The notes: a model not told the origin generated them from the sequence alone. Shown: positions 1 to 11,378, counted from the first letter of the stretch. The stretch is DNA of 64,000 nt from Roridomyces roridus (GCA_029378245.1 JARKIF010000039.1:1-64000), one strand, 5' to 3'. Numbers and translations are program-made.

Positions 1-386
1 TCCCGGACAGCTCACTTTACAAGTGCATGGAAGACTTGTACCAAGAAAAGCGTATCAACGCATCCCAACGTGCGTCAAAGCCCTCAGCGATCGTTCAATG
101 CAGCTAAAATCATGAGACCAGGGGGTGCTACTCCAACCGATTCATACGCCGCGATCGTGGTAGCGGAGGCGATGAAAGTCAACCCAAGAGCATGGGTCTG
201 GGCGGGGAAGAACTCGTGGCTTGTTTGGTTCATGGATACGTTCTTGCCTCGGACGGCGTTTGTTCGTTCCAAATCTCATCCTCTGGTATCCGATTTGACA
301 AATGGCAGGATTCGTTGATGAACAAAACGTTTGGTATGGATGAATTTTCGGCCAGATTGGGCAAAGCAAAGAGCAAGATCGATTAG
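1..386 (+). CDS. Short-chain dehydrogenase/reductase, AYR1-like, 3' end (partial)
   Basis: Only the last three exons are inside the window: 3-69, 122-261 and 309-386 (stop TAG). Introns of 52 and 47 nt keep the frame (donors GTGCGT and GTTCGT). The encoded tail reads like the end of fungal NADPH-dependent 1-acyldihydroxyacetone-phosphate reductase-like SDRs: a YxxED helix, then PTDSYAA, then AWVWAGKNSWLVWF, a hydrophobic segment, and TAFDSLMNKTFGM. In that family the enzymes reduce acyl-DHAP or related ketones at the ER or lipid-droplet membrane. The Rossmann glycine motif and catalytic YxxxK would lie upstream of the window, so the exact subfamily is inferred from the tail alone. A copia LTR begins only 31 bp after the stop codon. 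Confidence 0.75.
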
Positions 387-417
387 TACTAAAGTACAAA
401 CGGCTGCTTGGGGTTTA

Positions 418-530
418 TGTTAAAAGTAGTATATTAACTCACTAGAACTACGCGGTACATAGCTACCTGCGGTCGTCACGTGGGTCTTATCGACTTACGC
501 TCGACCGCAGTGCAGAGCCTGCGTTTCACA
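418..530 (+). repeat. 5' LTR of the copia element
   Basis: 113 bp, TG...CA termini, identical to 7876-7988. The left target-site copy is GTTTA at 413-417. Confidence 0.95.
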
Positions 531-546
531 GGTTATGGGCCCCGAG
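531..546 (+). other. Primer binding site, initiator-tRNA-Met half-molecule type
   Basis: The sequence directly after the 5' LTR is GGTTATGGGCCC. It is complementary to the anticodon arm of initiator methionine tRNA, around the CAU anticodon, and not to a tRNA 3' end. The Drosophila copia element has almost the same site and uses a cleaved 5' half of tRNA-iMet as primer. The match to that site is from memory of the copia leader. Confidence 0.7.
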
Positions 547-596
547 AACTAAAAGTTTTTGCGGGATTAAAATATAATCTTCATTCTTTTTCGACC

Positions 597-3131
597 ATGT
601 CGGAAACGCACCTTACACGCAACCCGTTCCCTCGTCTCAACGAGCACAACTACAGCACATGGGTTGGGGACGCTCGCGCCGAGCTCCAGCGGCTTGTTGT
701 ATGGCACATCGTCAAGGGGACCATCGTAGCGCCCGCCGACACCGGGACCGAGGAGATGAGAAAATTTCTCATCGACTCGGGCAAAGCTGCCGGGTGCATC
801 TTCGCGGCCTTGGAAAACTCCCAGAAGGTCCATGTGAAGACGATGGAGGAGAACCCAGTGTCTATGTGGCTGGCGCTGGAGAGAATACATCGGCAGAAGA
901 GACCGGGCGCCAGGTTCGCAGCATACAACGACCTCTTCTCCATCACCAAAGACCCCGACGAGACACTCACCCAGCTCATTGGACGTGTCGACAATGCGGT
1001 CACCCTCATCCAGGAGCTACGGCCCGAAGCACACTCGCTCGCAGATCTCGACTCCGAACTCACCTCAATGGCTCTCATCCGCGCCCTTCCCGATGAGTTC
1101 AAGGCATTCCGATCCTCCCTATTCCTTCTACCCCAACTCGACAAAGCCACCATCACCGAGGCGTTCATCCTTGAGGAATCCGATAGGAACGAGCAGAAGA
1201 AGAGGGAAGCGGAAACAGCCATCGCACTGGCAGCGGCCCAAGCTGCAGCAGCTGCTGCCGCGCCGCCACCGCCTCCCGTGTTTGAGGAGTCGTTTTGCGA
1301 GTTCTGCACGCGAAAGGGCCACGCCACCAAAGATTGTCGCACCATGCAGAGGGTACGGACAGAGATGAAGGAGAAGAAGAGTGGGAAAGGAAGAGCGGAG
1401 AACGCCGCCGCTGTCACCGAATTTGCCGGCAATGCAAGTTTAGCTTCTGATCTCCCATCGGTTCTTCCCATGCCCGCGCAAGTCCGCGCTAACTGGAACA
1501 CAGATACAGGGGCCACTTCGCATATGACACCCCATCGAAAATGGTTCTGGACGTACCAGCCCTATTGCGTTCCAATCCGTCTTGCCAACCACAAAATCAT
1601 CTATTCCGCCGGAATCGGGAGTGTCAGATACCAGCCTAAAGTGGATGGGAAGGCAGTGCGCGAGATTGAATTCGAGAGGGTGCTGCATGTACCAGAGCTC
1701 GGGAGTAACCTCCTTGCTGTTCTCTATCTCACACGACAAAAACATTTCCATGTCACCATTTGTGCGGATAAGATCACTTTCTGCCGCGACGGCGCCACTC
1801 TATTCACTGCAACTGTCAACGAACATAACGTCGGCTATCTTGACGGAGAGCCCCTGCCATGCCCAGACGCGGAGCACGCTCAGCTCGCAACAACCTTGCC
1901 GCTGACACATTCCCTCTGGCATCGGCGTTTCGGTCACGTTGGTATGGATTTCATCAAGCTACTGCTACGGGGGGAGCAAGTTACGGGGATGAAAATCACC
2001 TCGAACGAATCCCCCGATCCCATCTGCGAACCGTGCATTGCGGGAAAGCAGCACCGTGGACCAATTCCAAAAAAGGCAACGTTCCGCGCAACGCAGCCGC
2101 TTGAGCTTGTACATGTCGACCTCAAAGGACCAATGCCGGTCCGGACGCCTGAAGGTTATCGCTATTGGACAACGTTCATTGACGACTATCGTCGAGTTTG
2201 GGTCACATACAAGCTGAAGAACAAGAGCGACTTCTTCGAGTGTCTCAAAGTCTTCAAGGCAAGGGCGGAGAAGATGACAGGCTATCCACTCAAGTCTCTG
2301 CACGACGACAAAGGTGGTGAATTCATGTCAGATGAGGTTGACAGGTTCTGTAAAGAATTTGGCATTCAGCGGCGTCACACGATAGCCGATGAGCCTCACC
2401 AGAACGGCGTCGCGGAGATTGGGAACCGTATTATGGGTGAGCATGTCACGGCTATGCTCACGGAGGCTGGACTGCCTGCATCATTCTGGGGCTTGGCGGT
2501 GGATTACTTCAATATACTCCGAAATCACACACCTACATCGGCGAATCCCGACGACAGCATCCCGCGGGCTTCCTGGGTAAAGGGAAAACCAAATGTTTCC
2601 AATTTCCGTGTATTCGGATGTGCAGCTTACGTCCACGTCAAGAAAGCCAAACGCAGCCCGAAGAGCATCGGTGCACACGCCAGGAAGTGCATATTTGTCG
2701 GCATTGACTTGGAGTACCCAGGGTGGCGCTTCTGGGATCCGAAATCTAAGAAGCTCATCATCAGCGACCGCGCAGACTTTGATGAAAGATACTTCCCCGG
2801 CAACAGCCCCAAAATCCTCGACCCGGCGCCACCGCCGCAGCCTATTCCCGCCGTCTACGTCCCACACGAGGACACGGCGGATGAGGGGGGAGAGCACAGC
2901 AGTGCCGATCCTCCGCCTTCTCGTCCGGAGACACCACCTCCTCGTCCCGAATCACCGTTCGCGAGCTCATCGCCGTTAACGACGCCACCAGCAACTCCCC
3001 AGCTACAGCCACGTCGCACTTATCATCGCCGAACTGAGGCGGAGCGTTTGAAAGATGACGTACCTGATTTCCTTCGTCTTGACGAAAACCACCTAAGGAA
3101 GCTACGTTCGCGTACCTTCGGGACCCGGTAG
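597..3131 (+). pseudogene. copia gag-pol, 5' part (gag, protease, integrase), cut by nested element
   Basis: The probable start is ATG at 597 (MSETHL), after the primer site; the frame is open further upstream into the LTR. Order of domains: copia-type gag, a CX2CX4HX4C zinc knuckle at 1296-1337, an aspartic protease site DTGA near 1500, a GAG-pre-integrase H/H/CxxC zinc region near 1908-2050, and an integrase core with D (HVDL), D (HDDKGGEF) and E (QNGVAEIGNR). The frame then enters a proline-rich linker. Translation continues into the inserted element at 3091 and stops at 3131, so reverse transcriptase is lost from this frame. The rest of pol resumes after 6099. Confidence 0.9.
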
Positions 3132-3283
3132 GTAGCTTAATGTGTTGACATGAAGCGTACCTAACAGGCTCTGTCTCCACAGCGTCGGATCAATTCTTCC
3201 CAATTGGGAAGCACCTCCTGCCACGACACCACCACCGTCCTCGACGCTCGGGCGCGTCGCCGCCAAACCATGCTCCTGAGCGA
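3091..3283 (+). repeat. Left terminal inverted repeat of the nested element
   Basis: Pairs with 5906-6098. The outer about 45 bp are nearly identical. Similarity continues inward with small gaps for roughly 190 bp, sharing blocks such as GTACCTAACAGG and CCACCACCGTC. Confidence 0.8.
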
Positions 3284-5905
3284 CTCACATGACAATCCCC
3301 CGCTCTCGACTTTGTTTCTGGACACCATTGGGCACGACTAGACGACCTGCAGCCGCTCCTTCGCCTCCGTTGCTGCGCTGGTCGAGCCGGGAACGTTGCA
3401 CCCTTGCAGTGCCACGCGACGCGCTGTTTCTCTTGCTATCCGACTGCGATACATACCCTGCACAACAAGAAATGTGCGCCATAGTGGCGTGCGCTGCTGG
3501 GAGGATGACCTTCGCTCCCAGCCCCGGTGCTTCGTTTTCTACCGCCCTCCGAGTCTGCGTCGTCCAACCATCCTCTCCCAGATAGACTGCCACAAAGCAA
3601 CCTCGTGTTGTCCATCGGCAACACCCCGCCCTGTCCCCCACCCTCGATTCGCCGCGCCGTCACCTTCGATCTCTCGTTGCACGCTGCTCGTCGGGCCCGG
3701 GCCCCAATGGCCACTCGGACCTACCCTTGCCAGCCAGGAGCAGCCCAGTTCGCAAATCTACGCCCCACCGGTGCCTCCACTTCCGCTGTGCGCGTGCTAC
3801 AGCCTATTCACCCATCAAGCGGTACTCCCTCTGCGTTGACCGATACAACGGCGTCGAGCGCGACGTGAGTGTCGTGCTCTGCGACGTACCTGGATCGACT
3901 CGACGGCACTACGAACGTAGGAACGTAACGGGAACGCGACGGAGGTGAAGGCAGCGGCGAAGGAGATGAGGGCAGCGAGAGCTACGCAGGTGAGGGGAGA
4001 GTAGGGAAAGAGTCGACGGCAAGGAGGGGAGGAGGGTGAGAGGTAAATATGGCGGACACCGGGCTGCGGCGGGAACGCCTCAAGCGCGAGTCAGCCAGTC
4101 GCCCCGTGTCCTCGTCTACGAACGTGGGGTGTCGCGTGCTGGGCCGTTCGAGCCCTGGGACGTTAAGCGTGGGGACGTCGAAGATGCGGCATCTCGCACG
4201 GGGCTGGGAGCCGAATGCAGGTCGAACGCCGATAAGCGTGTCCGCAGCGTCGATAGTTTCCAATGAGTATGTATTTACTATACATCGTCCAAATCATATC
4301 CTCTTCCTCCACTCATGACCATCTATTCCCTCTCCACATTTCTTCTTCCAGTGGCCCGGAGCCACAGTTTTGCACGGGTGCGAGATTGTCGAGAGGGGAA
4401 TTCCCTGTTCAATTGTACCTGGTATATGGGTCAAAGAAAGTAAATAGAGGGTGGGAGGAAACGTGGAAAGACTTGAATTAACATTTACAACAGTGCTGAC
4501 GAGTTCTGAGTGCGGGGGAAATCAATTGCTCGACAATGTGTAAGTAAGTTGTAAGTGAAGTACAGATACTAATAGGGAAGTACCCTACCTTTCGAACGAA
4601 ACGGTGTTCGGGTCCTAAATCACTCCCAAAAAACGGGGCAAAAATCTGTTTGGGTGCGGCGGACCTAAAACATGAAATCCCGAGCTTCAAAAGAGCCAAT
4701 ACGAGGGGAAATGTGTTCCAGAGAAAAAAGAAAGTGGGTGACGATCTTTATTCGGCATCCGATTGGCTGCCCGGATATTACTCAATGGGAGTGCCGATGC
4801 GACGGAGGTGTAGTAGGTGGTCAAGCTCGTTTTCATTTTATCTATGTTTCACAGAGAGTAGCTAGTACATATTCACTTCATTTTCTAAGCTGAAAATCAG
4901 GAGAATGAGAGGGAAGGAAGTAAAGGAGGTATTTTCACGGTGCGGAGGTGGTACACGCCAAAGATGGAAAGCGTGTTCAGACAGCCTGACTGCAAAACTC
5001 GACTCCCAACGTCCAGCAGTCCATCCCCGCTCTCACACCTTCACTCCTCCACCTCCCAGCGTCACACAGCGTACCCCCGCTCCCACACCTTCACCTTCGT
5101 CACCTCCGGCCCTCCTCGCCCGACCCTTTCATATCTATGCCAGGCCAATGATGAGCACTGGGCGTTGCGCTACGGGCTAGAGAAGATGATGCTCACGAGT
5201 TGCAGTGCACCCGAGGGTACAAGGCGGGGGTGCTGGAATTGTCATTTGGTCCTGGCTGGGATATCCGGAGGTATGGAGCGGAAGGGAGAGCGCGAGTGAA
5301 TATGATAGTATAGCCACTCAAAGGTGTTGCATTTGAGTATCTGTGTTGGTCGGGCAGCGGAAACGAAGGGAAAGGGGGGCGGTAGTGTGAACAGCAAGAG
5401 CTATCACTACGAGCTGGGGAGCCTGATTAGCGAATCTCAGGCCGGAGGTAAATCGAAAGCATCGCAAACGCCGAGGACGCCAGTGGAGGGCAGCCAGAAC
5501 GAGGTGCGGGTGGTAGGAAAGAACGGAGGTGCTGTAGGCGCCGTAGGTCGAAAGTGACGCAGCCAACGGGAGCGGCAGCATCGTGACTTGTAGTGTTGGT
5601 ATATTAATCCAGCGTGCAAGGCAATGCAGTACCAACGTGCAGCGCGCAAGTCGACCCGAACGGGCTGCGGGTGGTAGGGGTGAACGGAGGTGGCAAGCAG
5701 GGTTGTAGCAGGTTATAAGCGGCGCATTCACAGGGAGGCTAACGTTTTAAAGACGAATTCAAGGTCGGGAGGGAGACACGCGGCGTGATTCCGAATGAGG
5801 TGCGGGAAGGAGGAGGAGGAGGAAAGGCATCAACGCTCAGCGGGCTTGACAGCGCCTGAGACAGCGAGGGAGTCCGTTGAGGGCTTTGCGCATGCAACGG
5901 CATAG

Positions 5906-6098
5906 AGCTCCGAGGCGTGGATTGGCGGCGGACGTGCGATAGCATCGACGACGGTGGTGGTACCGTGGCAAGAGGAGCTTCCCAATCGGGAATAGTTGAT
6001 CCGTCGTCGCGTAGACACGACCTGTTAGGTACACTTTGTGTCAACATTTTAAGGTACCTACCGGGTCCTGAAGGTACGCGAACGTAGCTTCCTTAGGT
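5906..6098 (-). repeat. Right terminal inverted repeat of the nested element
   Basis: Inverted partner of 3091-3283; ends CCTTAGGT at 6098 immediately before the right 10-bp target copy. Confidence 0.8.
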
Positions 6099-7846
6099 GA
6101 CGAAAACCCTCGCGACTTTGACTCCTACAACGTGCCAGACGAGGAGCCAAATCGACCTTTGGAACCCGAAGAAGCTGATTTTGCAGCCGAGTCAGCCTTG
6201 AGCGCGGGTCTTGAGTACGTCTACGCACCAGAGGAGACCCTGACCTTGCAGGAAGCCTTCGAATTTGTGTTTGCAGCCTCAGCACACGACACGGAACCAC
6301 GGACGTACGCTGAGGCAATGCGACGCCCCAACGCTGACAAGTACCACCAAGCCGCATGCGACGAGATCAATGCCCTCATTGAAAACGGGACGTTTGAGCT
6401 CGTGCCGGTACCCCCTGGTCAGAAGGTGATAGGGAGCCGATGGGTCTTCAAAGTCAAGCGCAATGCAGACGGCTCTATCGAGCGCTACAAGGGCCGTGTC
6501 GTGGCTATGGGAAATCATCAGCGCCCGGGATTGGATTTCGATGATACATTCGCACCGACGCAGCTCTCCGCACCATCATCGCCATCGCAGCCCTCGAGGA
6601 CCTTGAGCTTGAAAGCGTCGACATATCATCCGCGTTCTTGAATGGCGAGATCGACACCGACGTCTACATGCGCCAGCCTGAAGGTTTCGTGCAGAAGGAT
6701 TTGAGTTGGGTGTGGAAGCTGGTGAAATCCATCTACGGACTGAAACAAGCATCGAGAATTTGGCACCAAAAGTTGGACAAGACCTTGCGCGAGCTGGGAT
6801 TCGAGCGCGTTCGGTGTGAGCATAGTGTGTGGGTGTGGAAGCGAGGTGAAGACCGGATCCTCGTGCCGGTATTTGTCGATGACATAACCATCGCGTCCAA
6901 GAGCAAAACCGGCATTCAACAACTCAAGGACGACCTCAAGAAGGCGTTCAAGCTTCGCGACCTTGGGCCCACTACATTCCTTCTCGGAGTCGAGGTCATT
7001 CGTGACCGTCCCAATCGGACCATCTCCCTCTCGCAACGTCAATACATCCTTGACGTTCTCGAGCGTTTCGGCATGTCCGATTGCAACCCCGTTCTGACGC
7101 CAATGGACCCCGCCGTGAAGCTTTCCGAGTCCATGTGCGCAACAACTCCGGAGGACATCGCATACATGCAAGACAAGCCCTACGCGAACGCTACCGGGGC
7201 ACTGACTTACCTCGCAAACGTCACCCGCGCCGACATCGCACAGACCATCAGTGTACTATGCCGTTTCAACGCCAACCCAGGTCCAATCCATTGGAGGGCA
7301 CTCAAGCATCTCCTGCGCTACCTGAAGGGTACCCTCGACATGAAACTCACCTACTCACCGACAAATTCACCGACTGACGACATATTCACCACTTACTCGG
7401 ATGCGGACCACGGAGGAAATCCAGACAACGGGCGGCCTACTTCTGGGATGGTCGTCAAGATCGGTACCGGTGCCGTCAGCTGGTCGAGCCGCCTGCAGAC
7501 GATCGTTACTCTGTCGACTACTGAGGCAGAATATGTCGCGGCGTGCTCGGCGGGCATGGAGATCATGTACCTCCGCAATCTCTTCCATGAATTCGGATAT
7601 ACAGTGGACAAGCCGTCTACCCTCTACGTCGACAACCAGTCGGCAATCGCTGTTGCGAAGAACCCCGAACACCACGGGCGCATGAAGCACCTTGACCTCC
7701 GATTCTACTGGCTACGGGAAGCCGTGGAGCGTGGAATCATTCGGATTGTCCATCTCCCTGGCGTCGAAATGCCCGCCGACCTTCTCACAAAATCACTGGG
7801 ACGGGTTAAGGTGGAGGAATTCCGCCAAATGATGGGTATTTTTTAA
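6099..7846 (+). pseudogene. copia pol, 3' part (reverse transcriptase and RNase H), frameshifted
   Basis: Starts at the right target copy and continues the linker into reverse transcriptase (AEAMRRPN, then SRWVFKVKRNADG and FDDTFAPT). The frame shifts by one base near 6560-6572, between FAPT and the LRTIIAIAALEDLELES block, which is in another frame. From there it is open to 7846: SSAFLNGEID, YMRQPEGF, catalytic FVDD (YVDD in most copia elements), the RNase H block YSDADHGG...TSGMV, STTEAEYVA and the end PADLLTKSL. This lesion lies outside the nested insertion, so the copy carries at least two independent disruptions. Confidence 0.9.
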
Positions 7847-7866
7847 CGCGTATGTTCCATCTCGTT

Positions 7867-7875
7867 AGGGGGGAG
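7867..7875 (+). other. Polypurine tract of copia element
   Basis: AGGGGGGAG abuts the 3' LTR, the expected site for plus-strand DNA priming. Confidence 0.8.
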
Positions 7876-7988
7876 TGTTAAAAGTAGTATATTAACTCAC
7901 TAGAACTACGCGGTACATAGCTACCTGCGGTCGTCACGTGGGTCTTATCGACTTACGCTCGACCGCAGTGCAGAGCCTGCGTTTCACA
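7876..7988 (+). repeat. 3' LTR of the copia element
   Basis: 113 bp, identical to 418-530; followed by the right target copy GTTTA at 7989-7993. Confidence 0.95.
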
Positions 7989-8344
7989 GTTTATCATTTC
8001 ATGGTTGCGGTAGGATCAACAGAAATGCATTGCGTGTGTCTCATCAATCCAAGTCCCTGGATGGGCGGATAAAAATTCGGCCTGCCTAACCCATCCAACC
8101 AAAGAGCTCCGCGACCATCCCGGATGTAAATAGGGACATAATACAAATGCCAGGTCGCTGTAGCTCGCTGCATACATTATCGGGATGATGAAAGGACCCT
8201 GGTGGCAAAAATCAGAGGTTGGCGTCAGATCCAGACACGTTCGCGGTGGCTCGCCAGCCCCAGAGGACTCGGAAGTCGAGGATTCGGAGGAATGCTTGAG
8301 TACAGTATTGCTCAAGGTCCTCTCGGGCAAACTTTACGCCTCTT

Positions 8345-8565
8345 GACAAGTTGAACTACAGCTGACTACATATGCAGCTGCAGCATGCTAGACGTTATCG
8401 GTGTCCCGCAGACACTTTGAACTCTGGCCACCCACATAGACGGTCTATGTGGGTGGCTAACCCGCGGAGTTGTTGGTTTTCGCACACCGCCGGATATTCG
8501 ACCAGTTGAACATTGCCAACTGACCGACTACATATGCAGCACACTACGTTTTCGGTGTCCCCCGC
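8345..8565 (+). repeat. Two imperfect ~65-bp repeats flanking a palindrome
   Basis: Unit 1 (about 8345-8412) and unit 2 (about 8500-8563) share A-GTTGAAC, GACTACATATGCAGC, CTA-ACGTT and TCGGTGTCCC in the same order. Between them, 8428-8456 is a perfect 14-bp inverted repeat with a 1-nt centre (arm CCACCCACATAGAC). The rest of 7994-8868 shows no convincing gene. Confidence 0.6.
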
Positions 8566-8868
8566 CGCCTTCCAGAAGGACGGTTCTGGAGTGCTCTGTG
8601 AACAAGTTGCCGGCACGCCGGCCGAAGCCTCTTTTCACCCAAAACGCCGCTCGGTGTGAAAATCTCCAGATTTTGTCTCCCCTGAGCTCCGTCCGTCGCC
8701 TCGAGTCCATTTACACGGGGATCTGGGAGCTGATACAGCTTCAGGGCACTGAAATAGAGGCCGCAGATGTGGTCAGCCGCCAGTGCTTGTCGAACTTTTC
8801 ACGCCTACTTACCGTGAACTCGAGACTCGAGAGCAAGACATAAACTTCCCTCCACTACTCTTCACTGA

Positions 8869-10840
8869 ATGGACAAGAAAGACGACAACACAATGCCGCG
8901 GGACTGGAGGTTCTGGTGTATCATCTTGTCGTTGGCAATCTGTATGCTCTTAACCGCCATCGAATTTGTTTGTCTTCCACCCATTTCAAAACCATCATCT
9001 TACTACCTCCCAGACCGCGGTTGGCACCGCGCTCCCCGTAATTGTGCAAGATCTAAAGGGAGACAAGTTTGTCTGGGTTGGTTCTGCTTACACACTGGGG
9101 TCGACGGCTCTTATCCCTTTCTGTGGCGGCCTTGCGCAGGTCTGGCCATTACGCACTTGAACCTTCCTATGCTAATTGTTGTATGCCAGATTTTCGGTCG
9201 GCGAATCGTGCTGCTCAGCGCAATTGCCCTGTTCTGCGTTGGTAGCGCTCTATGCGGAGCAGCAACAAGCATGAATTTTTTGATTGGGGGAAGAAGTGAG
9301 TCCATATCCCGCACATGCGTGCGCATACTTATGCTTTACCCAGCTGTACAGGGTCTCGGAGCTGGCGCTACAACCGCCCTCATCCAGATTATCATTGCCG
9401 ATCTCGTCCCTCTCAAAGAACGCGGTTCCTTTAATGGTGTCATGGCTCTGTGAGCGAATTTCAGGCGGATAGAGCTTCAGAGTGACATATTTCACAGAGC
9501 ATGGGGCATTGGCGGGGGCAGCGGTCCTGTAATTGGGGGCTCGCTCGCTGAGCGAGGACATTGGAGATGGTTGTTCTATCTGAACATCCCGATATCTTGC
9601 CTAGCTGCATTTTTTGTCACGATTTTTCTTCGCCTCAAGAAGCCCAACACGCCTTTGCATGAAAAGCTGAAACACATGGACTGGATGTCAGTCCTTGGTT
9701 ATTCAACATGTATGTTGGCTCTGATGGGTTTCCAGCGGTAACTCGATCATCGTGGCTTCTACCACTTCGGTCGTCATTGGTCTCACCTGGGCCGGTATAC
9801 AGTTCTCTTGGTCATCTGCCCAAGTTCTGGCTCCCCTTATCCTCGGGATACTGGGCCTCGTGGGGTTCCTTGTATATGAAGCTCGCTTCACCGAATTTCC
9901 CATCGTGAGTTGACCGAATATCGGGATGAAACAATTATTCAACCCGAACAGGTTCCCATTTCCTTGCTCAGCAGTCGAACTGCCTTCAGTGGCTACGCAC
10001 AGAACTTCCTCAATGGGATTGTTTTATCAACCCTTGCCTGTGAGCTTCCCTTTTTACATCTGGAGCCAACTCTCATCTGTGTCCCGTAGATTGGCTTTCC
10101 GTCTACTTCCAAGCTTGCAAAGATGCCGGACCAACTGCAGCAGGCGTAGATGGCTTCGGGTTATCCTACACCATCAGTCCAACATGCCTTCTCTCTGGCT
10201 TGGTCGTCCAGAAAACACTACGATACCGCCAGCCGATGTGGTTTGGTTGGATTTTGATGATTGTGGGTTGCGCTCTTCTCGGGACGCTTGACGAAAACTC
10301 TAGCCGTTCCATGTGTTATGGGTTCCAAGCGCTCGTCGGGGTGGGTATGGGAATCATATACGTCACCGCGTATTTCCCTGTTCTAGCACCAGTCCCGGTG
10401 TCGCAGAGCGCTCCCGCGTTGGCATTCTTCACGTTTCTCCGAAACTTCGCATTGGTCTGTAAATACGCCCGAAACATCACCAGCTTACACTGATCTCAAA
10501 GTAGATTTGGGGCGTCACTATTGGAGGAACAGTCCTACAGAACCAACTCGTCCACAGGCTTCCTTCTACCTTTCTCGCCCTATTCCCCGGTGGAACGCAG
10601 ATTGCTTTCGAGGTCATTCCCTCGATCAAGACTCTTCCGCAACCGTTGAAGGATCAAGTGCGCCACGCATTTGCCGGTTCGCTTCGGGTGCTTTGGAATG
10701 TGCTCGCCGGAATCAGTGGTCTGGGGCTGCTGACTAGTCCTGCGATGAAACATCTTCCTTTACATACCTCCGTTGATGAGAACTGGGGAAGGGAGGACAT
10801 GAAAGAGAAGGAGTCTGAGAATGTCGGGGTCGCCGCTTGA
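8869..10840 (+). CDS. MFS transporter, DHA2-like drug:H+ antiporter type
   Basis: Nine exons: 8869-8967, 9014-9139, 9190-9295, 9344-9449, 9498-9686, 9736-9904, 9952-10039, 10090-10454, 10505-10840, giving 527 aa. Every junction is GT-AG and keeps the frame. Visible hallmarks: a first hydrophobic helix (IILSLAICMLLTAIEF), the loop motif A remnant IFGRR, VQGLGAGATTALIQ, and the antiporter motif C region WGIGGGSGPVIGG followed by HWRWLFYLNIP, typical of the 14-helix DHA2 group. It should sit in the plasma or vacuolar membrane and export small molecules by proton antiport. The substrate cannot be read from the sequence. No lesions are seen. It stands alone, with no biosynthetic cluster beside it. 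Confidence 0.88.
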
Positions 10841-11378
10841 GCACACTGTACGCGTATATATAAGTACAGAATTAATTCCCCAAGACTTCTGGTTGGTGAT
10901 TTTTGGTTTCATTTTCATTTCTGTGAATCTCACTCCGGCAGGGTGGTTCGTGCTCTAGACAGTCGTAGAAAATAGCCGTAAAGTTGGTTTAACTGACTTC
11001 GTCCTCCGCGCCCGTCGCGGGAGCCGATTGCGCACTTTGTGTGTTGATTTCAAATCGGATGCACCGTTGAATATACCGCCGACAATCCGGGATTCAGGGA
11101 GAGCGCTAGTGAAGGATGGCATGGAGGTGTCGTCCGTACCATACCTTGGAAATTGGGTGAGCGCGCTTCTGCTGATTTTATTATCTGTCTTCCCGCCTTC
11201 AAAGATAAGTATATGCAGGACATGTCGTCGGTGTTGACGGTTGAAAACAGGCAAACATTAGGAGCGCTCAATGTGACATGGCGAGCCTCGGGTTTGTGGT
11301 AATGACGAAGAAACCTCAATGAGTGTATATAGACTCAATCTTGTTACATCTATAGCGTCGATTTACATGGTTGTCACA
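10841..11378. other. Intergenic, no gene seen
   Basis: Downstream of the MFS gene and of the F-box pseudogene (convergent). Short open frames here have no recognisable features. Confidence 0.5.

Larger units (their letters stand above)
3091..6098. mobile_element. Non-autonomous TIR DNA transposon, Mutator-like, inserted in copia pol
   Basis: A 3008-bp insertion bounded by long inverted repeats starting ACCTAAGGAAGC on the left and ending with the complement on the right. A perfect 10-bp direct repeat, GACGAAAACC, flanks it (3081-3090 and 6099-6108). The long TIRs and 9-11 bp target duplications fit Mutator-like elements. KDZ-type elements usually make 8 bp and are less likely. I see no long open frame or transposase motif inside, only compositionally mixed sequence with short imperfect repeats (for example CCCCGCT-C-CACACCTTCA twice near 5025-5095). 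It would need a transposase supplied in trans. The family assignment rests on architecture, not on a sequence match. Confidence 0.8.
418..7988 (+). mobile_element. Ty1/copia LTR retrotransposon, interrupted by a nested DNA element
   Basis: Two 113-bp direct repeats (418-530 and 7876-7988) are identical by eye and begin TGTTA and end ACA. They are flanked by a perfect 5-bp target duplication, GTTTA, at 413-417 and 7989-7993. Inside lie a primer site, a gag-pol reading frame in copia order (gag, protease, integrase, reverse transcriptase, RNase H) and a polypurine tract directly before the 3' LTR. A 3008-bp terminal-inverted-repeat element splits pol at 3091-6098. Removing it and one target copy leaves about 4.55 kb, a normal copia size. 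The identical LTRs argue for a recent insertion. The copy is not autonomous because of the nested insertion and a frameshift near 6560. Confidence 0.95.

Noticed and set aside
650..1516. 288-codon minus-strand frame across copia gag
   Set aside because: Antisense shadow of the gag frame; no motif, and all copia signals are on the plus strand.
3285..3868. Overlapping 90-150 codon frames inside the TIR element
   Set aside because: High-GC open frames on both strands with no transposase signature.
6540..6600. Programmed frameshift in copia pol
   Set aside because: Known programmed shifts sit between gag and pol; this one lies inside the reverse transcriptase core, and gag to integrase is already one frame.
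10955..11320. Small overlapping frames downstream of the MFS gene
   Set aside because: Open on both strands with no conserved block; likely chance.
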